Counted from the stretch's first letter, positions 17,219 through 26,102 are shown. The stretch is DNA of 64,000 nt from Leeia oryzae DSM 17879 (GCF_000376945.1 NZ_AQXU01000016.1:1-64000), one strand, 5' to 3'. Numbers and translations are program-made. The notes: generated by a model not told the origin, from the letters alone.

Positions 17219-18400
17219 ATGACTACAGCGCAAGCAGCGACACATTCACCGGTACAGTCAGGGCAAGCCCCCTTTGCTGCTATCCACTGGACAGAAAATG
17301 ACCAGCCACACAGCGCCCGCTGGCGCTCGGAAAACGGCACGCCGGCACCAGACACCGTGATCTGTGTGGATGACCAGATCAGTGCCAATGAGGCATTCCG
17401 TCTGGCAGAAAGCGGCACCGGCCTGTTGTGGCGTGGTGACTATCATAATGCGCGTCAATTATTACTGGCCCTGACCCGTCGGGCAGACCGACCACCACGC
17501 AATCCGCCTAAACCACCGGTTGATGCCGCCGAGTCGTTCCAGCGGCACCGGCAAGGTCTGGCACGCAAAGCAGCCATTCTGTCTAAATTGCTGATTCAGG
17601 TTGATGCCGAGCACCGCATTCCGTTGCGGCGTGCCCAGGATGTGCAGCAGGCGTGTCTGGAAGCCTACGGACCTGCCAGTGAAACCTATGTGGTCGCCCT
17701 GAAAGAATTGCTCGGTTTGATTGGCGCGCACGAGTGGCGCAAGAACGGTGTGCCTGTTCCGGCTCTGGGCGGCAAGAAAATCCACCCGCATTATGGTGTG
17801 TTTTCCCCGGTTCGCGGCGAATACGTCAAACTGGTGCTGGACGCCCCTATCCGGGACAAATCCCTGGCGTTTGACATTGGTACCGGCAGTGGCGTGCTGG
17901 CAGCGGTGCTGGCCAAGCGTGGCGTCAAACAGGTGATCGCCACCGACCAAGACCCGCGTGCCCTGGCATGTGCGGCCGAGAACCTGGGCAACCTGGGTTA
18001 CGCTGACCAGGTCAAGGTGACCGAAGCCGACCTGTTCCCTGAAGGACGTGCGCCATTGGTGGTGTGTAATCCACCCTGGGTGCCTGCCACCCCGAGCTCT
18101 GCGATTGAATATGCGGTGTATGATCCCGACAGCCGGATGCTGCGCGGATTCTTGTCCGGCCTGAAAGCCCACCTGAGCGAAGATGGCGAAGGCTGGCTCA
18201 TTTTGTCGGATCTGGCCGAGCATCTCGGATTGCGGGCCCGCAAAACCTTGTTGGGCTGGATAGACGAAGCCGGACTGACAGTACTTGGGCGCATCGGCAT
18301 CCGCCCACAGCATCCTAAAACCAAAGATACCCAGGACCCGCTGCATAAAGCCAGGGCCGCAGAAGTGACTTCACTCTGGCGACTGGGCATCAAGGGCTGA
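17219..18400 (+). CDS. HemK-like class I SAM-dependent methyltransferase
   Basis: A 393-residue methyltransferase. The C-terminal half has the SAM-binding motif AFDIGTGSGVLAAVLA (about 220-235) and the catalytic motif CNPPW near 282-286, typical of N-methyltransferases acting on an amide or base, as in HemK/PrmC and RsmC. The N-terminal 190 residues show no family I recognise; they contain an LLALTRRADRPPRNPPKPP stretch and a HRQGLARKAA helix. It may modify a protein glutamine or a nucleic acid. Divergent from the MFS gene; a strong terminator follows. Confidence 0.82.
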   Translation: MTTAQAATHSPVQSGQAPFAAIHWTENDQPHSARWRSENGTPAPDTVICVDDQISANEAFRLAESGTGLLWRGDYHNARQLLLALTRRADRPPRNPPKPPVDAAESFQRHRQGLARKAAILSKLLIQVDAEHRIPLRRAQDVQQACLEAYGPASETYVVALKELLGLIGAHEWRKNGVPVPALGGKKIHPHYGVFSPVRGEYVKLVLDAPIRDKSLAFDIGTGSGVLAAVLAKRGVKQVIATDQDPRALACAAENLGNLGYADQVKVTEADLFPEGRAPLVVCNPPWVPATPSSAIEYAVYDPDSRMLRGFLSGLKAHLSEDGEGWLILSDLAEHLGLRARKTLLGWIDEAGLTVLGRIGIRPQHPKTKDTQDPLHKARAAEVTSLWRLGIKG

Positions 18401-18417
18401 AGCTTAAAATTCTGAAC

Positions 18418-18461
18418 ATTAAAAAGCCCCTGCGATCTTTTCATCGCAGGGGCTTTTTAAT
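18418..18461. terminator. Strong bidirectional intrinsic terminator
   Basis: 19-base perfect inverted repeat (18418-18436 and 18443-18461) with a GCCCCTGCGAT core, a six-base loop and A/T runs on both sides. Confidence 0.93.
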
Positions 18462-18743
18462 TTGCTTAGGCTGACGCAATTTTTATTATGTTTTAGTACC
18501 GCCACTTACATGTTTGTCCAATCACATCGTAGCTGCTTAATAAAGTAGCACGAACACAGACCTTTGTACAAACCAAACTGCGAACATTTGTGAATTTTCC
18601 ATTTAAATACAACAAGTAAGCGCGATTTTTGCATGTCATCAGCATTCATGCCTCGCCCCGGCCGACAGACACGCATTGCCAGCAGGCGATGTTGGCTGCA
18701 CAATTCGGCCATTGTTTGATCAGACAGCGACAGATTGCACATC
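18462..18743. other. Intergenic region without recognisable gene
   Basis: About 280 bases upstream of the cupin gene, A/T-rich in the first half. I see no convincing gene, RNA or promoter here; the cupin promoter must lie in it. Confidence 0.5.
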
Positions 18744-19109
18744 ATGAAACACATCACGACACTCCCGCAGCCGGCACCCGACGCAGAGATCGACTACCCC
18801 AAACCGGAGCGATTGGTGACGGGCAACCCCAAGCGGACCACTTATAATTACTTTACCAGCAGCAATAGTGGCATGGATGCCGGTATCTGGTGCTGCGAAG
18901 CAGGTGCGTGGCGCATTGCGTTTGCCGATGATACCGATGAGTTCTTCACGGTACTGGAAGGCATTGTTCGCCTGCATGACGAAGCCGGAATCGTCAAGGA
19001 GATCGGCCCCGGTGAGGCAGCCGTAATACCGGCTGGCTTCAAGGGTATGTTTGAAGTGGTCGAACCCGTCCGCAAGTATTATGTCATCGTAAAACGCACC
19101 GCGGCCTGA
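18744..19109 (+). CDS. Cupin domain protein (EutQ/ureidoglycine aminohydrolase-like)
   Basis: A 121-residue single cupin of the cupin_3 type, a small beta-barrel that often binds a metal and a small organic molecule. The sequence shows the paired cupin motifs [12 protein letters not shown]...[15 protein letters not shown] and [20 protein letters not shown], but the usual metal ligand histidines of motif 1 are reduced, so metal binding is uncertain. The ATG at 18744 lacks a clear ribosome site; a TTG at 18735 is an alternative. The deformylase gene follows 26 bases later, perhaps in the same transcript. Confidence 0.83.
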   Translation: MKHITTLPQPAPDAEIDYPKPERLVTGNPKRTTYNYFTSSNSGMDAGIWCCEAGAWRIAFADDTDEFFTVLEGIVRLHDEAGIVKEIGPGEAAVIPAGFKGMFEVVEPVRKYYVIVKRTAA

Positions 19110-19135
19110 ACCGCCGCACACAGGACAAAACGCAT

Positions 19136-19660
19136 ATGGCTATCCGTACCGTCATCCGCATGGGACACCCGCTGCTGCAACAGACTGCGGCACCGGTGAC
19201 CGAGTGGCAAACTGCTGAACTGAACGATCTGATTACCGATCTGTGGGACACCATGGAAGCGGAAGGCGGGGTCGGCATCGCCGCGCCACAAATTGCCGTG
19301 TCGCTACAGGTGGTGGTTTTCGGGTTTGAGCAGAGCGAACGCTACCCGGAAGCACCTGCAGTGCCCAGAACCGTCCTGATTAACCCTGTCATTACTCCGA
19401 TTGGTGATGAAAAAGTATCCGGCTGGGAGGGCTGCCTGTCTGTTCCCGGCTTGCGTGGCGTAGTGCCGCGCTGGAGCCGTATCCGGTATCAGGGCGTAGA
19501 CCAGCACGGAAACGTGATCGACCGGGAGGCCGAGGGGTTTCACGCACGGGTGGTACAGCATGAATGCGATCACTTGTGGGGGCGTCTGTACCCCAGCCGG
19601 ATCGAGGACATGAACAAGTTCGGCTTTACGGACGTACTGTTTCCGGAACTGGCAAAGTAA
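19136..19660 (+). CDS. def: Peptide deformylase
   Basis: Removes the formyl group from the N-terminal methionine of new proteins. All three family motifs are intact: GVGIAAPQ (45-52), EGCLS (98-102, metal ligand Cys100) and HECDH (142-146, two His ligands and catalytic Glu143). The 174-residue length and the [12 protein letters not shown] wording suggest a second, stand-alone deformylase, since the housekeeping def usually sits beside fmt, which is absent here. Weak ribosome site before ATG 19136. Confidence 0.96.
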   Translation: MAIRTVIRMGHPLLQQTAAPVTEWQTAELNDLITDLWDTMEAEGGVGIAAPQIAVSLQVVVFGFEQSERYPEAPAVPRTVLINPVITPIGDEKVSGWEGCLSVPGLRGVVPRWSRIRYQGVDQHGNVIDREAEGFHARVVQHECDHLWGRLYPSRIEDMNKFGFTDVLFPELAK

Positions 19661-19785
19661 GACTAACCGGATTTGCCGTATGCAGACGGACAAGCCCGCT
19701 CATGTGGCTTAAGGGTGCATCCGCCTGGCTCTTGGGCGGGATAGGGAGATGCACCAGCCTGGCTGGTGCGTGTGTCAGCACCGGC

Positions 19786-20334
19786 TCAAGCCGTCGCCTT
19801 CTTCAGGGTTTCCACCGTTACCATCACGCTGTTCTCGCCATCTGCCACCCATACCTGACCGTCTTCAATGGTGCATTGCAGCTGCATGGTCCGCTGCGCC
19901 ATACTGGTCAGTGCCTGGGTTTCTGCTGCTGCCAGTTTGAATACGCTCAGGTTATCCAGACGGGTAAAGTCGTTATGATTCTGCTGCCACCAGATGTCTG
20001 CGGCAGAACTGCCGTACACATACAGGATGACTTTTTCAGAGCGGTTGCTGGCTTTTCTTAGCCACTTCGGGTCTGGCAGGCCCACCTGAATCCAGAGTTC
20101 GATTTCGCCGGCGTAGTTTTTGGCCCAGATATCTGCCTCGTCATCGGTCGAAATCCCTTTACCGAATTCAAGCTGTTCACTGGCGTTTAGCGCAAAGGCC
20201 AGCAAACGCACCATCATCCGTTCATCGGTTTCGGATGGGTGTCTGGCCAGCGTAAGTTGGTGGGTCTGGTAGTAATGCCGGGTCATGTCGGCAATTTGCA
20301 GTTCTGCTTTGAAAACGGTTGCTTTGATGGCCAT
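19786..20334 (-). CDS. yaeQ: YaeQ family protein
   Basis: A 182-residue YaeQ protein with a PD-(D/E)XK nuclease-like fold; the E. coli and Salmonella members suppress defects in RfaH but the reaction is unknown. The family start MAIKATVFKAELQIADMTRHYYQTHQLTLARHPSETDERMMVRLLAFAL is present nearly in full (residues 1-48), as is the DEADIWAKNYAGEIELWIQVGLPD segment. Convergent with def; a hairpin (GCACCAGCC/GGCTGGTGC, near 19751-19769) without a T run lies between. Confidence 0.95.
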   Translation of the reverse strand: MAIKATVFKAELQIADMTRHYYQTHQLTLARHPSETDERMMVRLLAFALNASEQLEFGKGISTDDEADIWAKNYAGEIELWIQVGLPDPKWLRKASNRSEKVILYVYGSSAADIWWQQNHNDFTRLDNLSVFKLAAAETQALTSMAQRTMQLQCTIEDGQVWVADGENSVMVTVETLKKATA

Positions 20335-20391
20335 AAAATCTTTGGTTAGCAGTTAGTCTTGCCATGGAATACAAATCCATGATGTTCAGCA

Positions 20392-20697
20392 TTAAGAAGC
20401 AGCAGGCCAGTCGACCGGGCATCCCCAGTCGTCGGCTTTGGCGAGTTTGGCGGGGCGGTCCAGACGCTTGGTCAGGATTTCTTCGCGGGCTGCACCCGTT
20501 CGGTCGTCAAACCGTTTGCAGGCCAGCAGCCGAACCGGCGGGAATGAACGGGTAAACCGCGCACCTTTGCCGGTGGCATGCAACTGGCAACGGTTCAACA
20601 CGTCGCGGGCAATGCCGGTGTAGATGCGATCGCCTTTGCATAACAGCAGGTACACCCACCAGGTGTCGTCGGGTAAAGCGGTACTACCTTCGGTCAC
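20392..20697 (-). CDS. GIY-YIG nuclease family protein (YhbQ/UPF0213-like)
   Basis: A 101-residue stand-alone GIY-YIG domain, probably a DNA endonuclease. The motif reads VYLL...IYTGIARD (residues 15-32), with the catalytic Arg in the DVLNRCQLHATGKGARFTRS helix and a conserved Glu in REEILTKRL. It starts at GTG 20697, overlapping the stop of yceH by four bases (GTGA), so the two are translated together. Members such as YhbQ act on DNA in vitro but their cellular role is unclear. Confidence 0.88.
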   Translation of the reverse strand: MTEGSTALPDDTWWVYLLLCKGDRIYTGIARDVLNRCQLHATGKGARFTRSFPPVRLLACKRFDDRTGAAREEILTKRLDRPAKLAKADDWGCPVDWPAAS

Positions 20698-21338
20698 GGT
20701 GCGGTCAGGGATTCGATCAGGGCACGCAGTTCGGCCACTTCGGCTTCCAGCGTGCTGACACGAGCTTCCAGTGCCGCCTGGGCGGCACTTTGACTACCGC
20801 CACTGGCCGCCGGGGCCGCAGACGTCAGGCTGCTGAGATCCGGCTCTCCGCATAACAGATGCGCCCAGCGCCGCTCGCGCGCGCCGGGCTGGCGAGGCAG
20901 CTCGACAACCAGCGCACCGGCACTGCGTTCTGCCAGCTCGGTCAAAAAGGCTTCTACTGCCGAGACATCGGAAAAACGATGCAAGCGCTCACAATACAGG
21001 CGAATCTCGGCCGGAGTCAGCGGACCGCGCAACATCAATACCGTCAGAATGGCAATAGACTGGGACGGTACGCCCAGTACCCGGTCCATATTATGGGCGT
21101 ACTTGCTTACACGGCCGCCACTGCTCTCGATGGTCAGGGATTGGTGTCGCAGGTTATCCAGTGCTTCCAGCACTTCCGGCTCGCTCAGCTCCATCACGGG
21201 CTCGCGGCTGGTTTTCTGGTTACAGCCAGACAACAGTGCATTCAGCGACAATGGATACGTATCCGGAACTGTGTGCTTTTTTTCGATCAGCACACCCAGA
21301 ATGCGCGCCTCGACGGGCGTCAGTAGCAATGTGGACAT
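20694..21338 (-). CDS. yceH: YceH family (DUF480) protein
   Basis: A 214-residue UPF0502/YceH protein with two winged-helix domains, function unknown but likely nucleic-acid binding. Family sequences LTPVEARILGVLIEKKHTVPDTYPLSLNALLSGCNQKTSREPVM (6-49) and VLMLRGPLTPAEIRLYCERLHRF are present. The C-terminal 45 residues are Ala/Ser-rich followed by a leucine-repeat coiled coil (AALEARVSTLEAEVAELRALIESL). Translationally coupled to the GIY-YIG gene downstream. Confidence 0.95.
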   Translation of the reverse strand: MSTLLLTPVEARILGVLIEKKHTVPDTYPLSLNALLSGCNQKTSREPVMELSEPEVLEALDNLRHQSLTIESSGGRVSKYAHNMDRVLGVPSQSIAILTVLMLRGPLTPAEIRLYCERLHRFSDVSAVEAFLTELAERSAGALVVELPRQPGARERRWAHLLCGEPDLSSLTSAAPAASGGSQSAAQAALEARVSTLEAEVAELRALIESLTAP

Positions 21339-21384
21339 GATAGGTTCAGCCGGTGTTGAATCAGGAGAAGCATTATAGAGACAT

Positions 21385-21738
21385 TCAGGGGGTCTTGTCT
21401 GTCTCTATGCTGGCAGAAGAATCACATCCGACTCCTGCGGCAATCCAGCGAAATAGCATGCGCTGCCATACCGGATGTACAGCTGATGGCAGCCAGCGCC
21501 AAAACGTGCGCGGCTGGCTGACCAGCCCGCACTGATAACGGGTTTCTGAGGATGACCACATCAGTGCGGGGCAGCTGACCGCCGCTTGCCTTGGCCACCA
21601 GAAGCGTGTGAAACGCACGCTGGCCACCGGGCAAGGCGAGGCGGCACAGCACACGCCGCAACCATTGCAGGGTGCACCTTCGGGCGGTTTTGATGGCGAA
21701 AACTGATGAAGCCAGATTGTTTGATAACTTTTAGTCAT
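21385..21738 (-). CDS. Conserved cysteine-cluster protein
   Basis: A small protein of 117 residues with the cluster CNGCGVCCAASPCPV near residues 24-38 and further Cys in YQCG and VGCDS, in the manner of ferredoxin-like or YkgJ-like proteins. It looks like the betaproteobacterial conserved hypothetical family whose members keep PPEGAPCNGCGVCC at the N-terminus and a C-terminal IAAG.GCDS motif. It probably binds a metal or an Fe-S cluster. The start is unsure: ATG at 21738 or GTG at 21768, neither with a well-placed ribosome site. Divergent from the ferredoxin-NADP reductase gene, which may be a functional link. Confidence 0.65.
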   Translation of the reverse strand: MTKSYQTIWLHQFSPSKPPEGAPCNGCGVCCAASPCPVASVRFTRFWWPRQAAVSCPALMWSSSETRYQCGLVSQPRTFWRWLPSAVHPVWQRMLFRWIAAGVGCDSSASIETDKTP

Positions 21739-21848
21739 ATCAATATAAGCAATTCTTCCTTCAATCACTGACCGTTAGAGGTATCAGGATGCTAACCCAA
21801 TGATGTACAATAGCAATTTTGCCTATTTAAGCAACTGCGACTCGGATC

Positions 21849-22628
21849 ATGGCTCATAATTACGCAACTGAAACGGTTACCAGTGTCCGTCACTGGAACG
21901 ACACCCTGTTTAGCTTCCGCACTACCCGTGATGACGGGCTGCGCTTTGAGAACGGCCATTTCGTGATGATTGGCCTGGAAGTGGATGGTAAGCCGCTGAT
22001 GCGTGCTTATAGTATTGCCAGCCCAAACTATGATGAAGAACTGGAGTTCTTCAGCATCAAGGTGCAAAACGGCCCACTGACCTCCCGCTTGCAGCACTTG
22101 CAAGTTGGCGACCAGATTCTGATCAGCCGCAAGCCAACCGGCACGCTGGTGATTTCTGACCTGAAACCGGGCAAGAACCTGTACCTGTTTGGTACCGGCA
22201 CCGGTCTGGCCCCGTTCATGAGCATCATTCAGGACCCGGAAACCTACGAACACTTCGAAAAAGTGGTGTTGTTCCATGGTGTACGGACCGTCAGCGAACT
22301 GGCTTACGCAGACTTTATCACCAAAGAATTGCCTCGCAACGAGTTCTTTGGTGAAGACGTTGCCAAGAAACTGATTTACTACCCTTCTGTCACGCGTGAA
22401 GCGTTCCGCAACCAGGGCCGTCTGACCGACCTGATTGCTTCCGGCAAAATGTGTGCTGACATTGGTCTGCCACAGCTGAACCCGGAAACCGACCGTGCCA
22501 TGATGTGCGGCAGCCCGAGCATGCTGAAAGATACCGCCAAGATGCTGGATGATCTGGGCTTCAAGGTTTCTCCACGTGTGGGTGAACCAGGTGACTACGT
22601 GATTGAACGTGCGTTTGTTGAAAAATAA
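21849..22628 (+). CDS. fpr: Ferredoxin--NADP(+) reductase
   Basis: Transfers electrons between NADPH and ferredoxin or flavodoxin through FAD. At 259 residues it matches the bacterial subclass I enzymes. The FAD site is RAYSIASP (52-59), the NADP site is GTGTGLAPFMS (115-125), and the C-terminus ends in AFVEK, as in Pseudomonas and Azotobacter FPR in which the FAD ring stacks on a non-tyrosine end. A -10-like TACAAT at 21806-21811 may belong to its promoter. A terminator follows the gene. Confidence 0.96.
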   Translation: MAHNYATETVTSVRHWNDTLFSFRTTRDDGLRFENGHFVMIGLEVDGKPLMRAYSIASPNYDEELEFFSIKVQNGPLTSRLQHLQVGDQILISRKPTGTLVISDLKPGKNLYLFGTGTGLAPFMSIIQDPETYEHFEKVVLFHGVRTVSELAYADFITKELPRNEFFGEDVAKKLIYYPSVTREAFRNQGRLTDLIASGKMCADIGLPQLNPETDRAMMCGSPSMLKDTAKMLDDLGFKVSPRVGEPGDYVIERAFVEK

Positions 22629-22654
22629 GCACACCCCCTCACAGTAGCATCCAT

Positions 22655-22686
22655 AACTGCCCGGAGACCCCGGGCAGTTTGTTTTT
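22655..22686 (+). terminator. Intrinsic terminator after fpr
   Basis: 10-base stem (22655-22664 and 22670-22679), five-base loop, then TTTGTTTTT. Confidence 0.9.
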
Positions 22687-22734
22687 GATGCTCGTCTCTT
22701 TCATTGTCCGCTCTGTCTATTTGGGGAATTCACC

Positions 22735-23340
22735 ATGAAGATCACCGTTCTCTTCCCGACAGCCACCGAGGCCAGCCTGTTTGCACGTGAAGAGGTCACG
22801 ACCGTAGTGTCTGGCGTTGGCCTGACGGCAACGGCCTATGCGACCCTCAAAGCCATTTACCAGCACCAGCCGGACATGCTGATACTGGCAGGCGTGGCCG
22901 GGGTTTACCCGCACGCCGCACATAAAATTGGCGACGTGGTGCTGGTGGAAAGCGAAGTTGAAGGGGACCTGGGGTTTCAGACCCCGGACGGATTTGTGCA
23001 TCTGGCCCACCTGCCGATCGACATGGATTTCGAGCGACGGCACCGCTTGTATTGCCCGCATCTGCCAGCCGGCTACCCGCTGGCAAGCGTACACAGCCTG
23101 TCGGCCAATACCGCCTTGTCACCCCTGGTAGATACCCGGGATGTCGCCATCGAAAACATGGAAGGTGCGGCGTTTTTTCATGTCTGCCTGCAAGAACGGC
23201 AGCCGTTTTTGTCGCTACGGGCCATTTCCAACGTGGTTCAGCCCGGGCACGATGACTGGGATCTGGCCGGGTCGGTCAGCGCACTGACGTCTGCCTTGCA
23301 CCAGTTGATTGACCGTTTGCAATCAGACCACACGTCCTGA
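22735..23340 (+). CDS. Nucleoside phosphorylase-like protein (MTAN/futalosine hydrolase fold)
   Basis: A 201-residue member of the purine nucleoside phosphorylase/MTA-SAH nucleosidase superfamily. The C-terminal IENMEGAAFFHVCLQERQPFLSLRAISN (139-166) is the family's substrate-binding signature, with Met142 and Glu143, and the ribose/base loop SGVGLTATA is at 26-34. The last catalytic Asp in the SNVVQPGHDDWDL loop is placed as in futalosine hydrolase MqnB. It is short (about 230 is normal). No other menaquinone futalosine-pathway gene is visible in the window, so the true substrate is unknown. Confidence 0.8.
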   Translation: MKITVLFPTATEASLFAREEVTTVVSGVGLTATAYATLKAIYQHQPDMLILAGVAGVYPHAAHKIGDVVLVESEVEGDLGFQTPDGFVHLAHLPIDMDFERRHRLYCPHLPAGYPLASVHSLSANTALSPLVDTRDVAIENMEGAAFFHVCLQERQPFLSLRAISNVVQPGHDDWDLAGSVSALTSALHQLIDRLQSDHTS

Positions 23341-23501
23341 GGCATCTTAAAATAAACCCCGGCAGGATGGCCGCAAACCGGACTGGTTGCGCTATGCTGA
23401 AAATACGCATGATTAGAATTTGCATTGAATTGCGACCGGCCTGTTTGGCTGCACAGAGGCCGGAAGAAACGCCAATCGCAAAGTGAAAGGGGAATACACC
23501 C

Positions 23502-23714
23502 ATGATTTACATCACCAATGCACTACCCAACTACTGCCCCAAGTGCGGCTGTCATCACAACAATGTCTGGAAAGAAGAAAACCGGCAAGACTTTCTGAAG
23601 AGTATTTCCATGGGCTGCGCCTGCGGCGCCATGTTCCAGTATGCACCGACACAAGACATGCTGGAGCTGGCTCAGCTGCATGGTGACTTGCACAAATTTA
23701 TTGCCCGGGAATAA
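23502..23714 (+). CDS. Small zinc-ribbon-like protein
   Basis: A 70-residue hypothetical protein. CPKCGCHH near residues 12-19 and GCACGA near 38-43 make a C2-C2 zinc-ribbon pattern; the tail is acidic and helical. AAAGGGG eight bases before the ATG is a good ribosome site. No family recognised. It is close to the end of the TauE-like gene on the other strand (19 bases) and follows the nucleosidase gene by 161 bases. Confidence 0.65.
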   Translation: MIYITNALPNYCPKCGCHHNNVWKEENRQDFLKSISMGCACGAMFQYAPTQDMLELAQLHGDLHKFIARE

Positions 23715-23733
23715 CGCGATGAATGGCCGCAGG

Positions 23734-24495
23734 CTACACCAGCAGGCGGCTATCCCACACCAGTTTTAAGCCGGTCAGCAGCATGAACAGGTACGACAGA
23801 CGGTAGAACAGGGTTTCGTTAATCCGGTGATGCAACCAAAGGCCGGCATACACACCCAATGGCGCCAAGGGGGCCAGTACCAGTGCCGTATCCAGATTGG
23901 TGGTATCCAGCTGCCCGAGCCAGGCATACGGGATCAGTTTGATGTAATTCACGGTAGCGAAGAAAAAGGTCATGGTGGCCACCAGCCGGGTTTTGTCCAT
24001 CTGCTTTGGCAGCAGATAAATCATCAGCGGCGGCCCGCCTGCATGGGCCACAAAACTGGTGAGTCCCGACAAACCAGACCACCAGCCAGCTTTCAGCCAT
24101 TCCGGCAGGGAAGACTTGTCGGCCAGCACAGCGCCCGACAGCCGGTGCACGGCAAACAGCGTGGACATGATCCCCAGCAGCAGTTCAATCCACTGGCTGC
24201 TCAAATGCCGGAACAGCAAGGCACCGAGCCCGATCCCCAGCAAGGCCCCTGGCAACAGTTGCAACAGCAGGGCCCGGTCAAACCGCTTGCGGTAGGACCA
24301 CCAGCCAAACATGTCCATGACACACAGAATCGGCAGCATGATGCTGGCTGCTTGCGATACCGGCATCACCAGTGCCATCATCGGTACGCCAAGCAGGCTT
24401 AATCCGCCAGCAAAACCGCCCTTGGAAACCCCCGTCAACAGCACGGCCGGCACGGCCAGCAGATAAAATGCCGGGTCTGTGACAATGGACAACAT
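23734..24495 (-). CDS. TauE/SafE family sulfite/anion exporter
   Basis: Inner-membrane transporter of the TauE/SafE (DUF81) family, 253 residues, about eight membrane helices. The two family repeats can be seen as LLTGVSKGGFAGGLSLLGVPMMALVM near 20-45 and WWSGLSGLTSFVAHAGGPPLMIYLLPKQMD near 140-169. Members move sulfite, sulfoacetate or other organosulfur anions. The ATG at 24495 lies three bases past the stop of the S4-domain gene, so the two form an operon. Confidence 0.9.
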   Translation of the reverse strand: MLSIVTDPAFYLLAVPAVLLTGVSKGGFAGGLSLLGVPMMALVMPVSQAASIMLPILCVMDMFGWWSYRKRFDRALLLQLLPGALLGIGLGALLFRHLSSQWIELLLGIMSTLFAVHRLSGAVLADKSSLPEWLKAGWWSGLSGLTSFVAHAGGPPLMIYLLPKQMDKTRLVATMTFFFATVNYIKLIPYAWLGQLDTTNLDTALVLAPLAPLGVYAGLWLHHRINETLFYRLSYLFMLLTGLKLVWDSRLLV

Positions 24496-24498
24496 CAA

Positions 24499-24717
24499 TC
24501 AGGCAGTCAGCACTTTGATTTGTACGTCACCAATCTGAACCACCTGGCCAGCACGGATTTTGGCGGTTTTACGGGTTTCTGGCTGGCCATCTACCTGCAC
24601 GCGGCCTTCTGCCACCCATAGTTTGCCCTGACCGCCCGAATCCGCCAGGCCGGTGAGTTTCAGCAAATTGCACAGTTCGACAAATTCACGGTCGAGTTCA
24701 AACGTCATTTCTTGCAT
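24499..24717 (-). CDS. S4 RNA-binding domain protein (YbcJ-like)
   Basis: A 72-residue protein made of one S4 RNA-binding fold, like E. coli YbcJ. The core FVELCNLLKLTGLADSGGQGKLWVAEGRVQVDGQPETRKTAKIRAGQVV (12-60) is nearly identical in pattern to the family. Probably binds structured RNA, perhaps rRNA. AGGA six bases before ATG 24717 sets the start. First gene of a two-gene unit with the TauE-like exporter. Confidence 0.92.
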   Translation of the reverse strand: MQEMTFELDREFVELCNLLKLTGLADSGGQGKLWVAEGRVQVDGQPETRKTAKIRAGQVVQIGDVQIKVLTA

Positions 24718-24767
24718 GATGCATCCTGTTCAAAAGGGTGACATTAGGCCTGTAACCACCAAAAAAG

Positions 24768-25835
24768 TCACGTATTTTCCGTGACTTGCACTTCACGACG
24801 CTCACGAATGCTCTGCAACCCGAGCTCGACCAGTAACATGGTCTGGCGGGCACTTTCTGCCGTCACCGGGTTAGCACCGCCCATGGCAATGGCCGCCTGC
24901 ATGCCCTGATAGTAGGCCGGGTAATTGCCGTTGAGCAACGGACATGGCGATTCTTGGGCCGTTTCACCGTCTGCATAACGGGTCAGCAAGCCGGGTTGGG
25001 CCGCCCGACCCCAGTCACAACGGTTTGCAGGTGTTTGGCCGGCTTTCAGGTCGTCTTCTTGCGGGTCCAGACCAAAGCACTGAAAACTCCCCTGTGTACC
25101 ATGCAACTGGAAACGAGGCCCCAACTGCCCTACCAGCGCACTGGCGTGCAAGGTCACGCGCTTGTCGGCATAGCGCAGGATGGCATGGCAGTAGTCGTCT
25201 GCACGGCCATTGTCTCTGGCGACCATGGCATCCACATAGATGGCTTCCGGCATGCCGAACAACTGGATGGACTGATCCAGCAAATGCGGCCCCAAGTCAT
25301 ACCACAAGCCGCTCCCCTGCCCGCCCTGCTCGCGCCAGCGGTCACGCACCAGCGGACGGTAGCGGTCGAAATGGGACTCAAAATGGGTCAACCGGCCCAG
25401 CAGGCCTTTTTTGATCACGGTTTGTACCGTCAGGAAATCGCCGTCCCAACGCCGGTTATGAAAGACGGACAATATCTTGCCCATTGAGCGGGCGGTGGCT
25501 ATCAGGTCGTCTGCCTCGGTCAGGTTCAGGGTAAACGGTTTATCCACCACCACGTGTTTGCCCGCCAGTAAGGCGGCCTTGGCCAGCGGGTAATGGGTGT
25601 TGTTCGGGGTCGGAATGATGATCAGGTCGATATCCGGGCTGGCGATCAAGGCATCCGGGCTGGCCTCGACACGCATGTCCGGATAGTCTGCCAGCACTTT
25701 GCCGGCATCACTGGAGGACACGGCGACCAGTTGCAAACCAGCGGTGGTGGTAATGAGCGGGGCGTGAAACGTTTTACTGGCAAAGCCATAGCCAATCAAA
25801 CCAACACGGACAACCTGGGAAGCATCCTGAGTCAT
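24768..25835 (-). CDS. Gfo/Idh/MocA family oxidoreductase
   Basis: NAD(P)-dependent dehydrogenase of a sugar or inositol-like substrate, 355 residues. The Rossmann motif VGLIGYGFASKTFHAPLI is at 11-28 and the signature EKP-type lysine is in GKHVVVDKPFTLN near 89-101; the catalytic His is in DLGPHLLDQSI. The G-Y-G-F-A-S-K-T-F-H-A-P wording matches YdgJ/YhhX-like members. AGG eight bases before ATG 25835 sets the start; an open frame to 25988 is not used. The substrate cannot be told. Confidence 0.92.
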   Translation of the reverse strand: MTQDASQVVRVGLIGYGFASKTFHAPLITTTAGLQLVAVSSSDAGKVLADYPDMRVEASPDALIASPDIDLIIIPTPNNTHYPLAKAALLAGKHVVVDKPFTLNLTEADDLIATARSMGKILSVFHNRRWDGDFLTVQTVIKKGLLGRLTHFESHFDRYRPLVRDRWREQGGQGSGLWYDLGPHLLDQSIQLFGMPEAIYVDAMVARDNGRADDYCHAILRYADKRVTLHASALVGQLGPRFQLHGTQGSFQCFGLDPQEDDLKAGQTPANRCDWGRAAQPGLLTRYADGETAQESPCPLLNGNYPAYYQGMQAAIAMGGANPVTAESARQTMLLVELGLQSIRERREVQVTENT

Positions 25836-26102
25836 GAAAACACCTATCGAGCGTAATATCGGGACAGTAGACAAGCAGCCATCAAACACGCTGCACAAAG
25901 CGGCCAGTGGCGATGACAATAGCAAGGGGGGAGTCGTCAGTTTACAGTAAGTTTTGCCGATTGGGGTGACCACGGAGGCGTAATGCATGCGTTTTGCGGT
26001 GGCATCAGGCCATTTCTCCGGATAGCACTAATCTCTGAACTGACACGCCCACGGTAAAACCGCTAGACTCTCCCCATGACACATTGGCAGGAAGCCACCA
26101 TC

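Noticed and set aside
17462-18346. Open frame of 294 codons antisense to the methyltransferase gene
   Set aside because: Shadow of a real gene with clear SAM and NPPW motifs; no recognisable protein.
21792-22634. Open frame of 280 codons antisense to fpr
   Set aside because: Shadow frame; fpr is unmistakable on the plus strand.
25836-25988. N-terminal extension of the Gfo/Idh/MocA protein
   Set aside because: The ATG at 25835 has a ribosome site and begins right before the Rossmann strand; the 51-residue extension has no family match.
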